A DNA stretch of 28,916 nt, taken from Streptomyces fulvoviolaceus (GTDB lineage Bacteria; Actinomycetota; Actinomycetes; Streptomycetales; Streptomycetaceae). The notes under the pieces were generated by a model that was not told the origin of the DNA, searched no databases, and worked only from the letters and a program-made list of their open reading frames with translations. The position numbers were made by a program, and so were the translations under genes. The stretch is from assembly GCF_000718165.1 (NCBI RefSeq), contig NZ_JOEY01000083.1, positions 1-28,916 of the forward strand. The letters run 5' to 3'. Below are positions 15,786 through 24,788 of the stretch, in pieces; within the stretch, counting starts at the first letter, position 1; every line of letters starts with the position of its first letter.

Positions 15786-18287
15786 GTGCACGGGAAAGAC
15801 AGCACCACCAGCACCGACAGAATCGAGACCCACAGACGACGCCTTACGTTCCGTAAGGCAATCGCCCTGATCAGCGGCGCGCTGCTGGCGGGCGCGTCCC
15901 TCACCCTCGCCGCTCCCCAGGCCGGCGCAGCCGTCGCTGACCCGGGAACATCAGCTGTGGACGACTTCCAGCAGGTCACCCTCGCCAAGGGGGAACCCGA
16001 GGTCGGCGAGCCCATGTCGCTCGCCGTCCTCCCGGACCGCTCGGTCCTGCACACCTCGCGCGACGGCGAACTGCGTATCACCGACGCGGCGGGCAACACA
16101 CGGCTGGCCGGCAAGCTCGACGTCTACTCGCACGACGAGGAAGGCCTCCAAGGCATCGGCGTCGACCCCGACTTCACCACCAACCGCTTCATCTACCTCT
16201 ACTACGCACCCCCGTTGGACACCCCCGAGGGCGACGCCCCCGAGACCGGCACCGCGGCCGACTTCGCGCCCTTCGACGGCGTCAACCGCCTCTCCCGGTT
16301 CGTCCTGAACGCCGACGGCACCCTCGACAACGCCAGCGAGACGAAGATCCTCGACGTCCCGGCCTCCCGCGGCATCTGCTGCCACGTCGGCGGCGACATC
16401 GACTTCGACGCGGCCGGGAACCTCTACCTGTCGACGGGCGACGACTCCAACCCCTTCCAGTCGGACGGCTACACGCCCATCGACGAGCGCGCCGACCGCA
16501 ACCCCGCCTTCGACGCCCAGCGTTCGGCCGGCAACACCAACGACCTGCGCGGCAAGATCCTGCGCATCAAGGTGAACGCCGACGGCTCGTACGCGGTCCC
16601 CGACGGCAATCTCTTCGCCCCCGGTACCGACAAGACGCGTCCCGAGATCTACGCGATGGGCTTCCGCAACCCGTTCCGCTTCAGCGTCGACAAGGCCACC
16701 GGCATCCTCTACGTCGGCGACTACGGCCCCGACGCGGGCGCCGCCGACCCGGCGCGCGGACCCGCCGGCCAGGTCGAGTTCGCGCGGGTGACCGCCCCCG
16801 GCAACTTCGGATGGCCGTACTGCACGGGCGACAACGACGCCTACGTGGACTACGACTTCGCGACCGGCGCCTCGGGTGCCTCCTTCGACTGCAGCGCGCC
16901 GAAGAACACCTCGCCGCACAACACCGGCCTGACGGACCTGCCCCCGGCCCAGCCCGCCTGGATCCCGTACGACGGAGGGTCCGTGCCCGAGTTCGGCACC
17001 GGCTCCGAGTCCCCGATGGGCGGCCCGGTCTACCACTACGACGCCTCCCTCGACTCGCCGGTGAAGTTCCCCGAGGCCTACGACGGTGACTTCTTCGCCG
17101 GGGAGTTCGGCCGCCGCTGGATCAAGCGGATCACCAGCGACGCGGGCGGCACCGTGCAGTCGATCAACGACGTGCCGTGGACCGGCACCCAGGTGATGGA
17201 CATGGCCTTCGGGCCGGACGGAGCGCTGTACGTCCTCGACTACGGAGTCTCCTGGTTCGGCGGCGACGAGTACTCGGCCCTCTACCGGATCGAGAACGCG
17301 ACCGACGGACACTCGCCGGTGGCGCAGGCCGCGGCCAACCGCACCTCGGGACAGGCGCCGTTGAGGGTGCAGTTCTCCTCCGAGGGGACCAGTGACCAGG
17401 ACGGCGACGCCCTCACGTACAGCTGGGACTTCGGGGACGGCGGCACGTCGACGGCGGCGAACCCGTCGTACAAGTACAAGAAGAACGGGACGTACACCGC
17501 GACCCTGACCGCGAAGGACGCCTCAGGTCGCACCGGCAGTGCGAGCGTGCAGATCGTGGTGGGCAACACCGCGCCCAAGGTGACCCTTGAACTCCCGCGT
17601 GACGGGCAGCTGTTCAGCTTCGGCGACGCGATCCCGTTCAAGGTCAAGGTCACCGACCCCGAGGACGGCCGGAGCATCGACTGCGCGAAGGTCAAGGTCA
17701 CCTTCGTCCTCGGCCACGACAGCCACGGCCACCCCGTGACCTCCGCGAACGGCTGCACCGGCACCATCCAGACCAGCGCCGACGGCGGCCACGACGAGGA
17801 CGCCAACATCTTCGGTGTGATGGACGCCGAGTACACCGACGGCGGAGGCGGCGGCCAGGCCCCGCTCACCACCCACGACCAGAACGTCGTCCAGCCCAAG
17901 CACCGCCAGGCCGAGCACTTCGGCAACGGCTCCGGCGTGTCGATCATCACCAAGGACACCGCGCACGGCGGCGAGACCGTCGGTGACATCGAGAACGGCG
18001 ACTGGATCTCCTTCACGCCGTACGTCCTCAGCAACGCCAAGTCGATCACCGCGCGTATCGCGTCCGGCGGAGCCGGCGGCACGCTCGAGGTCCGTGCGGG
18101 GTCCTCGACGGGCACCCTGCTCGGCAAGGCGACCGTGCCGGTGACCGGCGGCTGGGAGACCTTCCAGGACGTCAGCGCCGACCTGTCCCGCGCACCGCGC
18201 GGCACGACCACGCTCTACCTGGTCTTCAAGGGCAGCGGCTCCGGAGCCCTGTACGACCTGGACGACTTCACCTTCACGACCGGCTGA
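15786..18287 (+). CDS. Secreted PQQ-type sugar dehydrogenase (GSDH family) with PKD and CBM6 domains
   Basis: This 833-residue exported protein has a basic N-region, a hydrophobic stretch (about 24-45) and a cleavage site near AGAAVA (46-51). Residues about 60-500 resemble the soluble glucose/sorbosone dehydrogenase beta-propeller (PMSLAVLPDRSVLHTSRDGE, GICCHVGGDIDFDAAGNLYL, GFRNPFRFSVD). Residues about 510-595 form a PKD domain (YSWDFGDGGTS). After a linker-like stretch, residues about 705-833 form a CBM6-type carbohydrate-binding module (QAEHFGNGSGVSI, YDLDDFTF at the end). It should bind polysaccharide or glycoside outside the cell and oxidise sugar, but whether PQQ is really used is unproved, and no pqq genes are in the window. 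The GTG at 15786 lies five bases after CTGGAGG. In relatives a ThuA domain is often fused; here it is the next gene. Confidence 0.88.
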   Translation: MHGKDSTTSTDRIETHRRRLTFRKAIALISGALLAGASLTLAAPQAGAAVADPGTSAVDDFQQVTLAKGEPEVGEPMSLAVLPDRSVLHTSRDGELRITDAAGNTRLAGKLDVYSHDEEGLQGIGVDPDFTTNRFIYLYYAPPLDTPEGDAPETGTAADFAPFDGVNRLSRFVLNADGTLDNASETKILDVPASRGICCHVGGDIDFDAAGNLYLSTGDDSNPFQSDGYTPIDERADRNPAFDAQRSAGNTNDLRGKILRIKVNADGSYAVPDGNLFAPGTDKTRPEIYAMGFRNPFRFSVDKATGILYVGDYGPDAGAADPARGPAGQVEFARVTAPGNFGWPYCTGDNDAYVDYDFATGASGASFDCSAPKNTSPHNTGLTDLPPAQPAWIPYDGGSVPEFGTGSESPMGGPVYHYDASLDSPVKFPEAYDGDFFAGEFGRRWIKRITSDAGGTVQSINDVPWTGTQVMDMAFGPDGALYVLDYGVSWFGGDEYSALYRIENATDGHSPVAQAAANRTSGQAPLRVQFSSEGTSDQDGDALTYSWDFGDGGTSTAANPSYKYKKNGTYTATLTAKDASGRTGSASVQIVVGNTAPKVTLELPRDGQLFSFGDAIPFKVKVTDPEDGRSIDCAKVKVTFVLGHDSHGHPVTSANGCTGTIQTSADGGHDEDANIFGVMDAEYTDGGGGGQAPLTTHDQNVVQPKHRQAEHFGNGSGVSIITKDTAHGGETVGDIENGDWISFTPYVLSNAKSITARIASGGAGGTLEVRAGSSTGTLLGKATVPVTGGWETFQDVSADLSRAPRGTTTLYLVFKGSGSGALYDLDDFTFTTG

Positions 18288-18302
18288 GAGGAGATGGTGA
18301 CG

Positions 18303-19670
18303 ATGCGCTCAACAGGACGACTCAGTACGGCGGTTGTGGGCGCGGCGCTGCTCATCGGCTGCGTCTCGGAACCGGCCGCCTCGCACCCCGAGGACGACAG
18401 CCGCGTGCTGGTCTTCTCCAAGACGGCCGGCTTCCGGCACGACTCCATCCCCGACGGCATCGCGGCGGTGCAACAGCTCGGCGAGACGAGCGGCTTCACG
18501 GTCGACGCGACCGAGGACGCGGGTGCGTTCACCGCACGCAACCTGCGCCGCTACGACGCGGTCGTCTTCCTGTCGACGACGGGAGACGTCCTCGACGCCG
18601 CCCAACAGACCGCCTTCGAGGGCTACATCCGGCACGGCGGCGGCTACGTCGGCATCCACGCGGCCGCCGACACCGAGTACGACTGGGCGTTCTACGGCGG
18701 CCTCGCCGGCGCCTACTTCCAGTCGCACCCGGCGATCCAGCCGGCCACGGTGGTCGTGGAGGACCGCGCCCACCCGGCCACGTCCGGGCTGGCCCGCACC
18801 TGGAACCGTACGGATGAGTGGTACAACTACCGCTCCAATCCCCGGGACCGGGTCCACGTACTGGCCTCCCTCGACGAGTCCTCGTACAGCGGCGGCACCA
18901 TGAACGGCGATCACCCGATCGCCTGGTGCCAGAACTACCAGGGCGGCCGGGCCTTCTACACGGGCGGCGGCCACACGAAGGAGTCCTACGCGGATCCGGT
19001 ATTCCGTGGACACCTGCTGGGCGGGATCCGGTATGCGACCGGCGACGCACAGGCCGACTGCCGACCCGAGAACGGCTACCGTCCGCTCTTCGACGGCACA
19101 GCGGGGTCGCTGGACGGCTGGCGACAGGCGGGCCCGGGCTCCTTCACCCTGGACGACGACGGCACGATCACGTCGACCGGCGGCATGGGGATGCTCTGGT
19201 ACGCCGCGTCGGGCTTCTCGTCGTACTCCCTGAAGCTCGACTGGAAGATGGCCGGCGCCTCGGGTGACGACAACTCCGGTGTGTTCGTGGGCTTCCCGCC
19301 CTCGGACGACCCGTGGTCGGCCGTGAACAACGGCTATGAGATCCAGATCGACGCCACCGACGTACCGGAGAAGACGACCGGTTCCGTCTACGGCTTCCGG
19401 TCCGCCGACCTGAAGAAGCGCGACCGTGCGCTGAACCCGCCGGGGGAGTGGAACACGTACGAGATCCGTGTGGAGGGCGAACGCCTCCGCGTCTGGCTCA
19501 ACGGCGTGAAGATCAACGATTTCACCAACACCGATCCGGCCCGGAGCCTCGTCGACGGACACCTCGGCATCCAGAACCACGGAGCCGACGACCAGGTCTC
19601 CTTCCGCGACGTCCGGATCAAGGAACTGCCCGCGAAGTCCGCGCTGTCCAGCGCTTCGCAGGGCGACTGA
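18303..19670 (+). CDS. ThuA domain plus DUF1080 (3-keto-disaccharide hydrolase) lipoprotein
   Basis: This 455-residue protein has a short signal with probable lipobox LIGC (17-20), so it is likely lipid-anchored outside. Residues about 30-245 are a ThuA (glutamine-amidotransferase-like) domain: VLVFSKTAGFRHDSI, GGGYVGIHAAADTEYDW, NGDHPIAWCQNYQGGRAFY. Residues about 255-448 are DUF1080, a concanavalin-like fold known as 3-keto-disaccharide hydrolase (GYRPLFDGTAGSLDGWR, DDNSGVFVGFP, GYEIQID). Together with the secreted dehydrogenase it suggests extracellular oxidation of a glycoside at C3, then cleavage. The ATG at 18303 is chosen because AGGAG (18289-18293) is nine bases away; an ATG at 18294 touches that site. 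It follows the dehydrogenase by 15 bases. Confidence 0.88.
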   Translation: MRSTGRLSTAVVGAALLIGCVSEPAASHPEDDSRVLVFSKTAGFRHDSIPDGIAAVQQLGETSGFTVDATEDAGAFTARNLRRYDAVVFLSTTGDVLDAAQQTAFEGYIRHGGGYVGIHAAADTEYDWAFYGGLAGAYFQSHPAIQPATVVVEDRAHPATSGLARTWNRTDEWYNYRSNPRDRVHVLASLDESSYSGGTMNGDHPIAWCQNYQGGRAFYTGGGHTKESYADPVFRGHLLGGIRYATGDAQADCRPENGYRPLFDGTAGSLDGWRQAGPGSFTLDDDGTITSTGGMGMLWYAASGFSSYSLKLDWKMAGASGDDNSGVFVGFPPSDDPWSAVNNGYEIQIDATDVPEKTTGSVYGFRSADLKKRDRALNPPGEWNTYEIRVEGERLRVWLNGVKINDFTNTDPARSLVDGHLGIQNHGADDQVSFRDVRIKELPAKSALSSASQGD

Positions 19671-19674
19671 GCGG

Positions 19675-19708
19675 CGGCGGGCGGGAGACGCCGGACTTCC
19701 GCCCGCCG
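19675..19708 (+). terminator. 10-bp hairpin separating the sugar locus from the ebo operon
   Basis: CGGCGGGCGG (19675-19684) pairs perfectly with CCGCCCGCCG (19699-19708) over a 14-base loop, five bases after the ThuA-DUF1080 stop. A smaller CCCCT/AGGGG stem follows (19715-19730). No T-run. It probably ends transcription before the ebo-type operon, which would then need its own promoter in the remaining short gap. Confidence 0.6.
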
Positions 19709-19764
19709 TCCCATCCCCTCTCGACAGGGGTTCCTGTACTACGCGTTCGACGAGGAGGCTGCCC

Positions 19765-20922
19765 ATGTCCGCGTCCGTTTCCGCACCGCGCGTCGGCGTC
19801 TGGCTGATCGGGGCGCGCGGCTCCGTCGCCACCACCGTGGTCGCGGGGTGCGCCGCCATGACCGCGGGACTGCACCCGCCGACGGGCCTGGTCACCGAGA
19901 CGCCGGCGTTCGCCGACAGCGGCCTGCCTGCCCTCTCCTCCCTCGTCTTCGGCGGACACGACACGGTCGACTGCCCCCTGCCCAAACGCGCGGAGGCACT
20001 TTCGGCCGGAGGCGTCCTGCCGCACGGACTCCCGACGGCAGTGGGGGCCGAACTCGCCGCCGCCGACCGGGAGATCAGGCCGGGCGGCCCGGTCCCGGGG
20101 GACACGCGGAGCGAGGAGGAACTCGTCGCCGCCTTCGCCGCGGACATACGGGACTTCGTACGGCGGTCCGGTCTCGCCGGGGCCGTGGTGGTGAACGTGG
20201 CCTCCACGGAGCCCGCGACCAACGGGCCTGCGCTGCCGCCGAGTTCGCTGTACGCGGCGGCAGCCCTGCGCGCGGGCTGCCCCTACGTGAACTTCACGCC
20301 CTCGGCCGGCCTGCACCACCCGGCGCTCGTAGGTCAGGCCGAGTCCTCGGGCCTCCCGTACGCGGGCCGCGACGGCAAGACCGGCCAGACCCTGCTGCGG
20401 TCCGTCCTGGGCCCGATGTTCACGCAACGGGCCCTGGCCGTCCGGGCCTGGTCCGGCACCAACCTGCTGGGCGGCGGCGACGGCGCCTCCCTCGCCGACC
20501 CCTCCGCCGCGGCGGCGAAGAACGCGGGCAAGGAGCGGGTACTGGCGGATGTGCTGGGCGAGGTACCCGAGGGCGAGGTCCACATCGACGACGTCCCCGC
20601 GCTCGGCGACTGGAAGACCGCCTGGGACCACATCGCCTTCGACGGCTTCCTCGGCACCCGCATGGTCCTCCAGACCACCTGGCAGGGCTGCGACTCGGCA
20701 CTGGCCGCACCCCTGGTCCTCGACCTGGCCCGCCTGGTCTCGCGGGCCCACGAGACCGGCCTCTCCGGCCCCCTGAGCGAGCTGGGCTTCTACTTCAAGG
20801 ACCCGGTGGGGCAGGGGCCTTCGGCACTGGGCGAGCAGTACGCGGCACTGGTGGGGTTCGCGGAACGACTGCGGGGACCCGGCGCCGAGGGACCCGCCGG
20901 CGGTCGTGAGGAGCAGTCGTGA
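19765..20922 (+). CDS. Inositol-3-phosphate synthase family protein, first gene of the ebo-type operon
   Basis: This 385-residue protein has family signatures: N-terminal NAD fold WLIGARGSVATT (about 13-24), NVASTEP, YVNFTPSAG, GRDGKTGQTLLRSVL, and GTNLLGGGDGASLAD. Inositol-3-phosphate synthases convert glucose-6-phosphate to myo-inositol-3-phosphate using NAD by oxidation, cyclisation and reduction. The length is near that of actinobacterial Ino1. It is probably a specialised paralogue, because it is locked into an operon with ebo genes (GTGA overlap with the next gene). It occupies the role a cyclase such as EboD plays in other ebo clusters. The ATG at 19765 follows GAGGAGG. Substrate identity is inferred. 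Confidence 0.9.
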   Translation: MSASVSAPRVGVWLIGARGSVATTVVAGCAAMTAGLHPPTGLVTETPAFADSGLPALSSLVFGGHDTVDCPLPKRAEALSAGGVLPHGLPTAVGAELAAADREIRPGGPVPGDTRSEEELVAAFAADIRDFVRRSGLAGAVVVNVASTEPATNGPALPPSSLYAAAALRAGCPYVNFTPSAGLHHPALVGQAESSGLPYAGRDGKTGQTLLRSVLGPMFTQRALAVRAWSGTNLLGGGDGASLADPSAAAAKNAGKERVLADVLGEVPEGEVHIDDVPALGDWKTAWDHIAFDGFLGTRMVLQTTWQGCDSALAAPLVLDLARLVSRAHETGLSGPLSELGFYFKDPVGQGPSALGEQYAALVGFAERLRGPGAEGPAGGREEQS

Positions 20923-22088
20923 GGAGGAGCACGGCGGCCGACGTCCGCGCAGAAGCCGCCGTGGCCGCCGGGGCCGCCGGAGTCGCCGGAATCGGCCTGA
21001 GCCGGTCCGCGGGACCACGACGGACCGGCACGCAGCAGCCGCCCGGAAGGAGCGGCGCCCGCCCGAACCGCACCGGCACACAGCTCTCCGACCGTGCGCT
21101 CGCCTGGGCCGAACTGCTCCGCCTCCCCGCCCTGTTCACGGTTCCGGGCGATGCCCTGGCCGGCGCGGCCGCGATCTCCGCACCGCTCAACACCCGCACC
21201 CTCCTCGCCATGGGCTCCTCCCTGTGCCTGTACGAGGCCGGCATGGCCCTCAACGACTGGGCCGACCGCGACGAGGACGCCGTCGAACGCCCGCACCGCC
21301 CTCTCCCCTCCGGCCGCATCCACCCCGCGGCAGCCCTCGGAGCGGCCTGCGCCCTCACGGGTGCCGGCCTGTCCCTGGCCGCCCGCGCCGGCCGACCTGC
21401 CCTCGCCGTAGCGGTCCCGCTCGCGGCAACCGTCTGGGCGTACGACCTCGCCCTGAAGCACACCCCGGCAGGCCCGGCCGCGATGGCGACGGCGCGCGGG
21501 CTGGACCTGCTGCTCGGCGCGGCGGCGGTCGGCGGGCCGGATACGGACGTTTCGCAAGGCGGGGGTGGCGTGGCCGGCCTCGGTGTCGCCGTCCGGGGCG
21601 GCGACGTGGACAGCGCACGCCTGCCTGCCCTACCGGGCCCCGGGAGCCGCCTCCGCCAAGCCCTCCCGTCCGCTGCCCTCCTCAGCGCCCACACCCTCGC
21701 CGTCACGACCGTCTCGCGCCACGAAACCCGGGGCGGCTCACCCTGGGTGCCCCTCGCCGCGCTGGCCACGACCGGCGTACTGGCACGGCTCCTGACCCGT
21801 GAGCGCACCCGGCCGGACACCACCCTGCCCCCGGCGGACCGCACCGACGGCACCCTGCGCACGGCCCTAGCCACGGCCTACGCGACCACCGCCGCCCGCC
21901 CCTACTTCCACGCCACCCTCAACCCATCACCCCCACTCACCCAACGCGCAGTCACTGGTGGCATCCGCGCCACGATCCCCCTCCAGGCCGCACTCTCGGC
22001 CCGCTCCGGCGCGACGGCCACCGCAGTGCTCACCGCGGCCCTGGCCCCGCTCGCGGCCAGGTTCACGAGGAGGGTGAGCGTCACATGA
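20919..22088 (+). CDS. eboC: UbiA-like prenyltransferase, EboC
   Basis: This 389-residue membrane protein starts at a GTG overlapping the preceding stop (GTGA). After an Arg/Ala-rich tail of about 55 residues, hydrophobic segments begin at AELLRLPALFTVPGDALAG. The Asp-rich motif LNDWADRDED (111-120), followed by AVERPHRPLPSGRI, is the prenyl-diphosphate binding site typical of UbiA enzymes and of EboC. A less clear second site is near YDLALKHTPAG. A Gly/Pro-rich loop (about 206-245: GGGGVAGLGVAVRGG) is inserted in the second half. It should transfer an isoprenoid to a small acceptor at the membrane; the operon suggests a cyclitol or sugar acceptor. It ends in an ATGA overlap with the isomerase gene. 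Confidence 0.85.
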   Translation: MRRSTAADVRAEAAVAAGAAGVAGIGLSRSAGPRRTGTQQPPGRSGARPNRTGTQLSDRALAWAELLRLPALFTVPGDALAGAAAISAPLNTRTLLAMGSSLCLYEAGMALNDWADRDEDAVERPHRPLPSGRIHPAAALGAACALTGAGLSLAARAGRPALAVAVPLAATVWAYDLALKHTPAGPAAMATARGLDLLLGAAAVGGPDTDVSQGGGGVAGLGVAVRGGDVDSARLPALPGPGSRLRQALPSAALLSAHTLAVTTVSRHETRGGSPWVPLAALATTGVLARLLTRERTRPDTTLPPADRTDGTLRTALATAYATTAARPYFHATLNPSPPLTQRAVTGGIRATIPLQAALSARSGATATAVLTAALAPLAARFTRRVSVT

Positions 22089-23209
22089 CCTTTCAGGCCC
22101 CCGCCTCGCAGCCTGCCGCAGCCCCTTCAGCCGAACCCGCCGCGGTACCCGAGCCCCAACCTGTCGTGGCCCCTTCGCCTCAACTCGCCGCAGCGCCCGA
22201 CGCTCACCCCGCCGCGGCACCCTCAGCTCACCGAACCCCGACACCCTCCCCCCGGCCCGGTCCCTCACCCGAACCATCCCCCACCGCAACCCCCCTCCGC
22301 TTCGGCTACGGCACCAACGGCCTCGCCGACCTCCGCCTCGACGACGCCCTCAACCTGCTCGTCGACCTCGGCTACGACGGTGTCGGCCTGACCCTCGACC
22401 ACATGCACCTCGACCCGATGGCCCTGGACCTCGCAGCCCGCACCCGTCGTCTCGCGCACCGGCTCGACGCGCTGGGTCTGGCCGTGACCGTCGAGACGGG
22501 TGCCCGCTATGTCCTCGACCCGCGCCGCAAGCACGGCCCCTCGCTGCTGGATCCCGACCCGGACGACCGCGCCCGCCGCGTCGACCTGCTGATCCGAGCC
22601 GTCCAGGTCGCCGCCGACCTCGGCGCCCACGCCGTCCACTGCTTCAGCGGGACCACTCCGGCGGGAACGGACCCGGACACCGCGTGGAAACGCCTGGCCG
22701 AGACACTCGCCCCCGTCCTGGACGCTGCCACCACCGCCGGCGTCCCCCTCGCTGTCGAACCCGAACCGGGGCACCTGCTCGCCACCCTCGCCGACTTCCA
22801 CCGGCTGCGTCGGACCCTCGGCGACCCGTCGCACCTCGGACTGACCCTCGACATCGGCCACTGTCAGTGCCTCGAACCGCTGTCGCCCGCCGAGTGCGTC
22901 CGCGCCGCCGGCCCGTGGCTGCGCCACGTCCAGATCGAGGACATGCGCCGAGGCGTCCATGAACACCTCCCTCTCGGCGACGGGGACATCGACTTCCCGC
23001 CCGTACTCGCCGCCCTGGCCGCCACCGGCTACCAGGGCCTGACCGTCGTAGAACTGCCCCGCCACTCCCACGCGGGCCCCCACTTCGCCGAACTCTCCCT
23101 CCCGTTCCTCCACCACGCGACGGCGACCGCCGCCACCGCGAACGCCCCACTGCCCGACGCACCACGCCCAGGCGAGCCCTCCGCCACCCCAGAAGGGAGC
23201 ACCCCATGA
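22085..23209 (+). CDS. Sugar phosphate isomerase/epimerase (TIM barrel) with Pro/Ala-rich N-terminal tail
   Basis: This is a 374-residue protein. The first 70 residues are almost only Ala, Pro, Ser, Gln and His, with the motif PAAAPSA repeated. The TIM barrel then begins at PLRFGYGTNGLADLRLDD. Likely metal ligands appear in AVEPEPGHL, LTLDIGHCQCLE, HVQIEDMRRG and the family end motif PLGDGDIDFPPVL. It probably isomerises, epimerises or dehydrates a cyclic polyol or sugar made by the operon. Overlaps are ATGA at both ends (with EboC before and EboA after). No alternative start lies between the tail and the barrel, so the tail is probably real. Cytoplasmic, no signal. Confidence 0.88.
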   Translation: MTFQAPASQPAAAPSAEPAAVPEPQPVVAPSPQLAAAPDAHPAAAPSAHRTPTPSPRPGPSPEPSPTATPLRFGYGTNGLADLRLDDALNLLVDLGYDGVGLTLDHMHLDPMALDLAARTRRLAHRLDALGLAVTVETGARYVLDPRRKHGPSLLDPDPDDRARRVDLLIRAVQVAADLGAHAVHCFSGTTPAGTDPDTAWKRLAETLAPVLDAATTAGVPLAVEPEPGHLLATLADFHRLRRTLGDPSHLGLTLDIGHCQCLEPLSPAECVRAAGPWLRHVQIEDMRRGVHEHLPLGDGDIDFPPVLAALAATGYQGLTVVELPRHSHAGPHFAELSLPFLHHATATAATANAPLPDAPRPGEPSATPEGSTP

Positions 23210-23937
23210 CCCACCCCCGCACCAACCCGGCCACCCGCACCGGAGACACCCGCGGCACCACCCTCGCCCGCACCCCACTGGACGGCCTGCACACCCACCT
23301 CACCCAGCAGCTCGGCGGAGCCGCCCGCACCTGGCTCGACCAGGCCCTCGACGAGGCCGCCGCCCATCCCGGCATCCACGGACCCATCTCCGTCTGGGAA
23401 CTGCGTCTCGCCGAGGCCGGGCGCCGCTGCGGCCCCGAGCACGCCGACGCCGTCCGCGTCCTGATCCTGGACGCCGCCCGCGCCGACACGGACGCCCTCA
23501 CCCGGGTCTACGCTCAGGGCACCGCCGCCGAACGCCGCGCCGTCCTGCACGCCCTGCCTCACCTGGTAGCCGGCCCGGACGCCCTGCCGCTCGTCGAGGA
23601 CGCCCTGCGCACCAACGACACCCGGCTCCTCGCCGCCGCCGTCGGCCCCTACGCCGCCCGGCACCTCGACCCCCACAACTGGCGCCACGCCGTACTGAAG
23701 TGCCTGTTCACCGGCGTGCCCGTGGACGAGGTGGCCGAGCTGGAACGCCGCGCCCACGCCGATACGGAACTCGCCCGCATGCTCGGCGACTACGCCGCCG
23801 AACGCACCGCCGCGGGCCGACCCGTGCCCGAAGACCTGCACCGCGTCCTGACCCTGACCGACCCCACGGCCACCCCGCCCGCCGAGCCGAGGGGCGCCGA
23901 ACACAGCACCCGTGGCAGCGACGGCAAGGAGTCCTGA
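23206..23937 (+). CDS. eboA: EboA-like protein
   Basis: This 243-residue, mainly helical, Ala-rich protein carries the EboA signature WRHAVLKCLFTGVPVDEVAE near residues 160-180 and the preceding TNDTRLLAAAVGPYAARHLD. EboA domains occur only in ebo-type operons, which in cyanobacteria are linked to scytonemin precursor traffic; the biochemical function of EboA is not established. There are no membrane segments, signal peptide or catalytic motif. It lies between the isomerase (ATGA overlap) and EboB (stop and start share one base, TGATG), so it is made in step with them and may be a scaffold. The assignment rests on motif plus context. Confidence 0.82.
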   Translation: MTHPRTNPATRTGDTRGTTLARTPLDGLHTHLTQQLGGAARTWLDQALDEAAAHPGIHGPISVWELRLAEAGRRCGPEHADAVRVLILDAARADTDALTRVYAQGTAAERRAVLHALPHLVAGPDALPLVEDALRTNDTRLLAAAVGPYAARHLDPHNWRHAVLKCLFTGVPVDEVAELERRAHADTELARMLGDYAAERTAAGRPVPEDLHRVLTLTDPTATPPAEPRGAEHSTRGSDGKES

Positions 23938-24785
23938 TGCGCCTCTTCGACCCCCACATCCACATGACGTCCCGGACCACCGACGACTACGAGGCCATGT
24001 ACACCGCCGGCGTACGCGCCGTGGTCGAGCCGTCCTTCTGGCTCGGCCAGCCCCGCACCTCTCCCGCCTCCTTCCTCGACTACTTCGACTCCCTCCTGGG
24101 CTGGGAGCCCTTCCGAGCCGCCCAGTACGGCATCGCCCACCACTGCACGCTCGCCCTCAACCCCAAGGAGGCGAACGACCCGCGCTGCGTCCCCGTCCTC
24201 GACGAACTGCCCCGCTATCTCGTCAAGGACCAGGTCGTGGCCGTCGGTGAGATCGGCTACGACTCGATGACCCCGGCCGAGGACACCGCCCTCGCCACCC
24301 AGCTCCAGCTCGCCGCCGACCACGAACTGCCCGCGCTCGTCCACACCCCGCACCGCGACAAGCTCGCCGGCCTGCGCCGCACTCTCGACGTCGTCCGGGA
24401 GTCCGCGCTGCCGCCGGACCGCGTCCTGATCGACCACCTCAACGAGACCACCGTCAAGGAGGCCAAGGACAGCGGCTGCTGGCTAGGCTTCTCCGTCTAT
24501 CCCGACACCAAGATGGACGAGGAGCGGATGGTCGCGATCCTCCGCGACCACGGGCCCGAGCAGGTCCTGGTGAACTCCGCGGCCGACTGGGGCCGCAGTG
24601 ATCCCCTCAAGACCCGCAAGGTCGGCGACCTGATGCTGGCCGAGGGCTTCACCGAGGACGACGTCGACCGGGTGCTGTGGCGCAACCCCATCGCCTTCTA
24701 CGGGCTCAGCGGCCGCCTGAACCTCGCCCCCGCCGACACCGCGGCGACCCACGAGGGCAACTCGATCCTCCGCGGCGGGGCGTGA
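23937..24785 (+). CDS. eboB: TatD-family metal-dependent hydrolase, EboB
   Basis: This 282-residue TIM-barrel amidohydrolase keeps every expected metal site: H7 and H9 in DPHIHM, E105 in AVGEIGYDS, H136 and H139 in LVHTPHRD, H167 in LIDHLNET, and D217 in NSAADWGRSD. TatD proteins are metal-dependent hydrolases, many being nucleases or phosphoesterases; EboB members are a distinct group always found with EboA, C, E and F. The start at 23937 shares a base with the EboA stop (TGATG), and the frame is open upstream inside eboA in a shadow. It is followed after three bases by EboE. The substrate is unknown; an intermediate of the operon's pathway is likely. Confidence 0.88.
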   Translation: MRLFDPHIHMTSRTTDDYEAMYTAGVRAVVEPSFWLGQPRTSPASFLDYFDSLLGWEPFRAAQYGIAHHCTLALNPKEANDPRCVPVLDELPRYLVKDQVVAVGEIGYDSMTPAEDTALATQLQLAADHELPALVHTPHRDKLAGLRRTLDVVRESALPPDRVLIDHLNETTVKEAKDSGCWLGFSVYPDTKMDEERMVAILRDHGPEQVLVNSAADWGRSDPLKTRKVGDLMLAEGFTEDDVDRVLWRNPIAFYGLSGRLNLAPADTAATHEGNSILRGGA

Positions 24786-24788
24786 GCC

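Noticed and set aside
18294..18302. ATG 18294 and GTG 18297 as starts for the ThuA-DUF1080 gene
   Set aside because: The AGGAG site touches or nearly touches them; ATG 18303 has correct spacing and leads straight into the lipoprotein signal.
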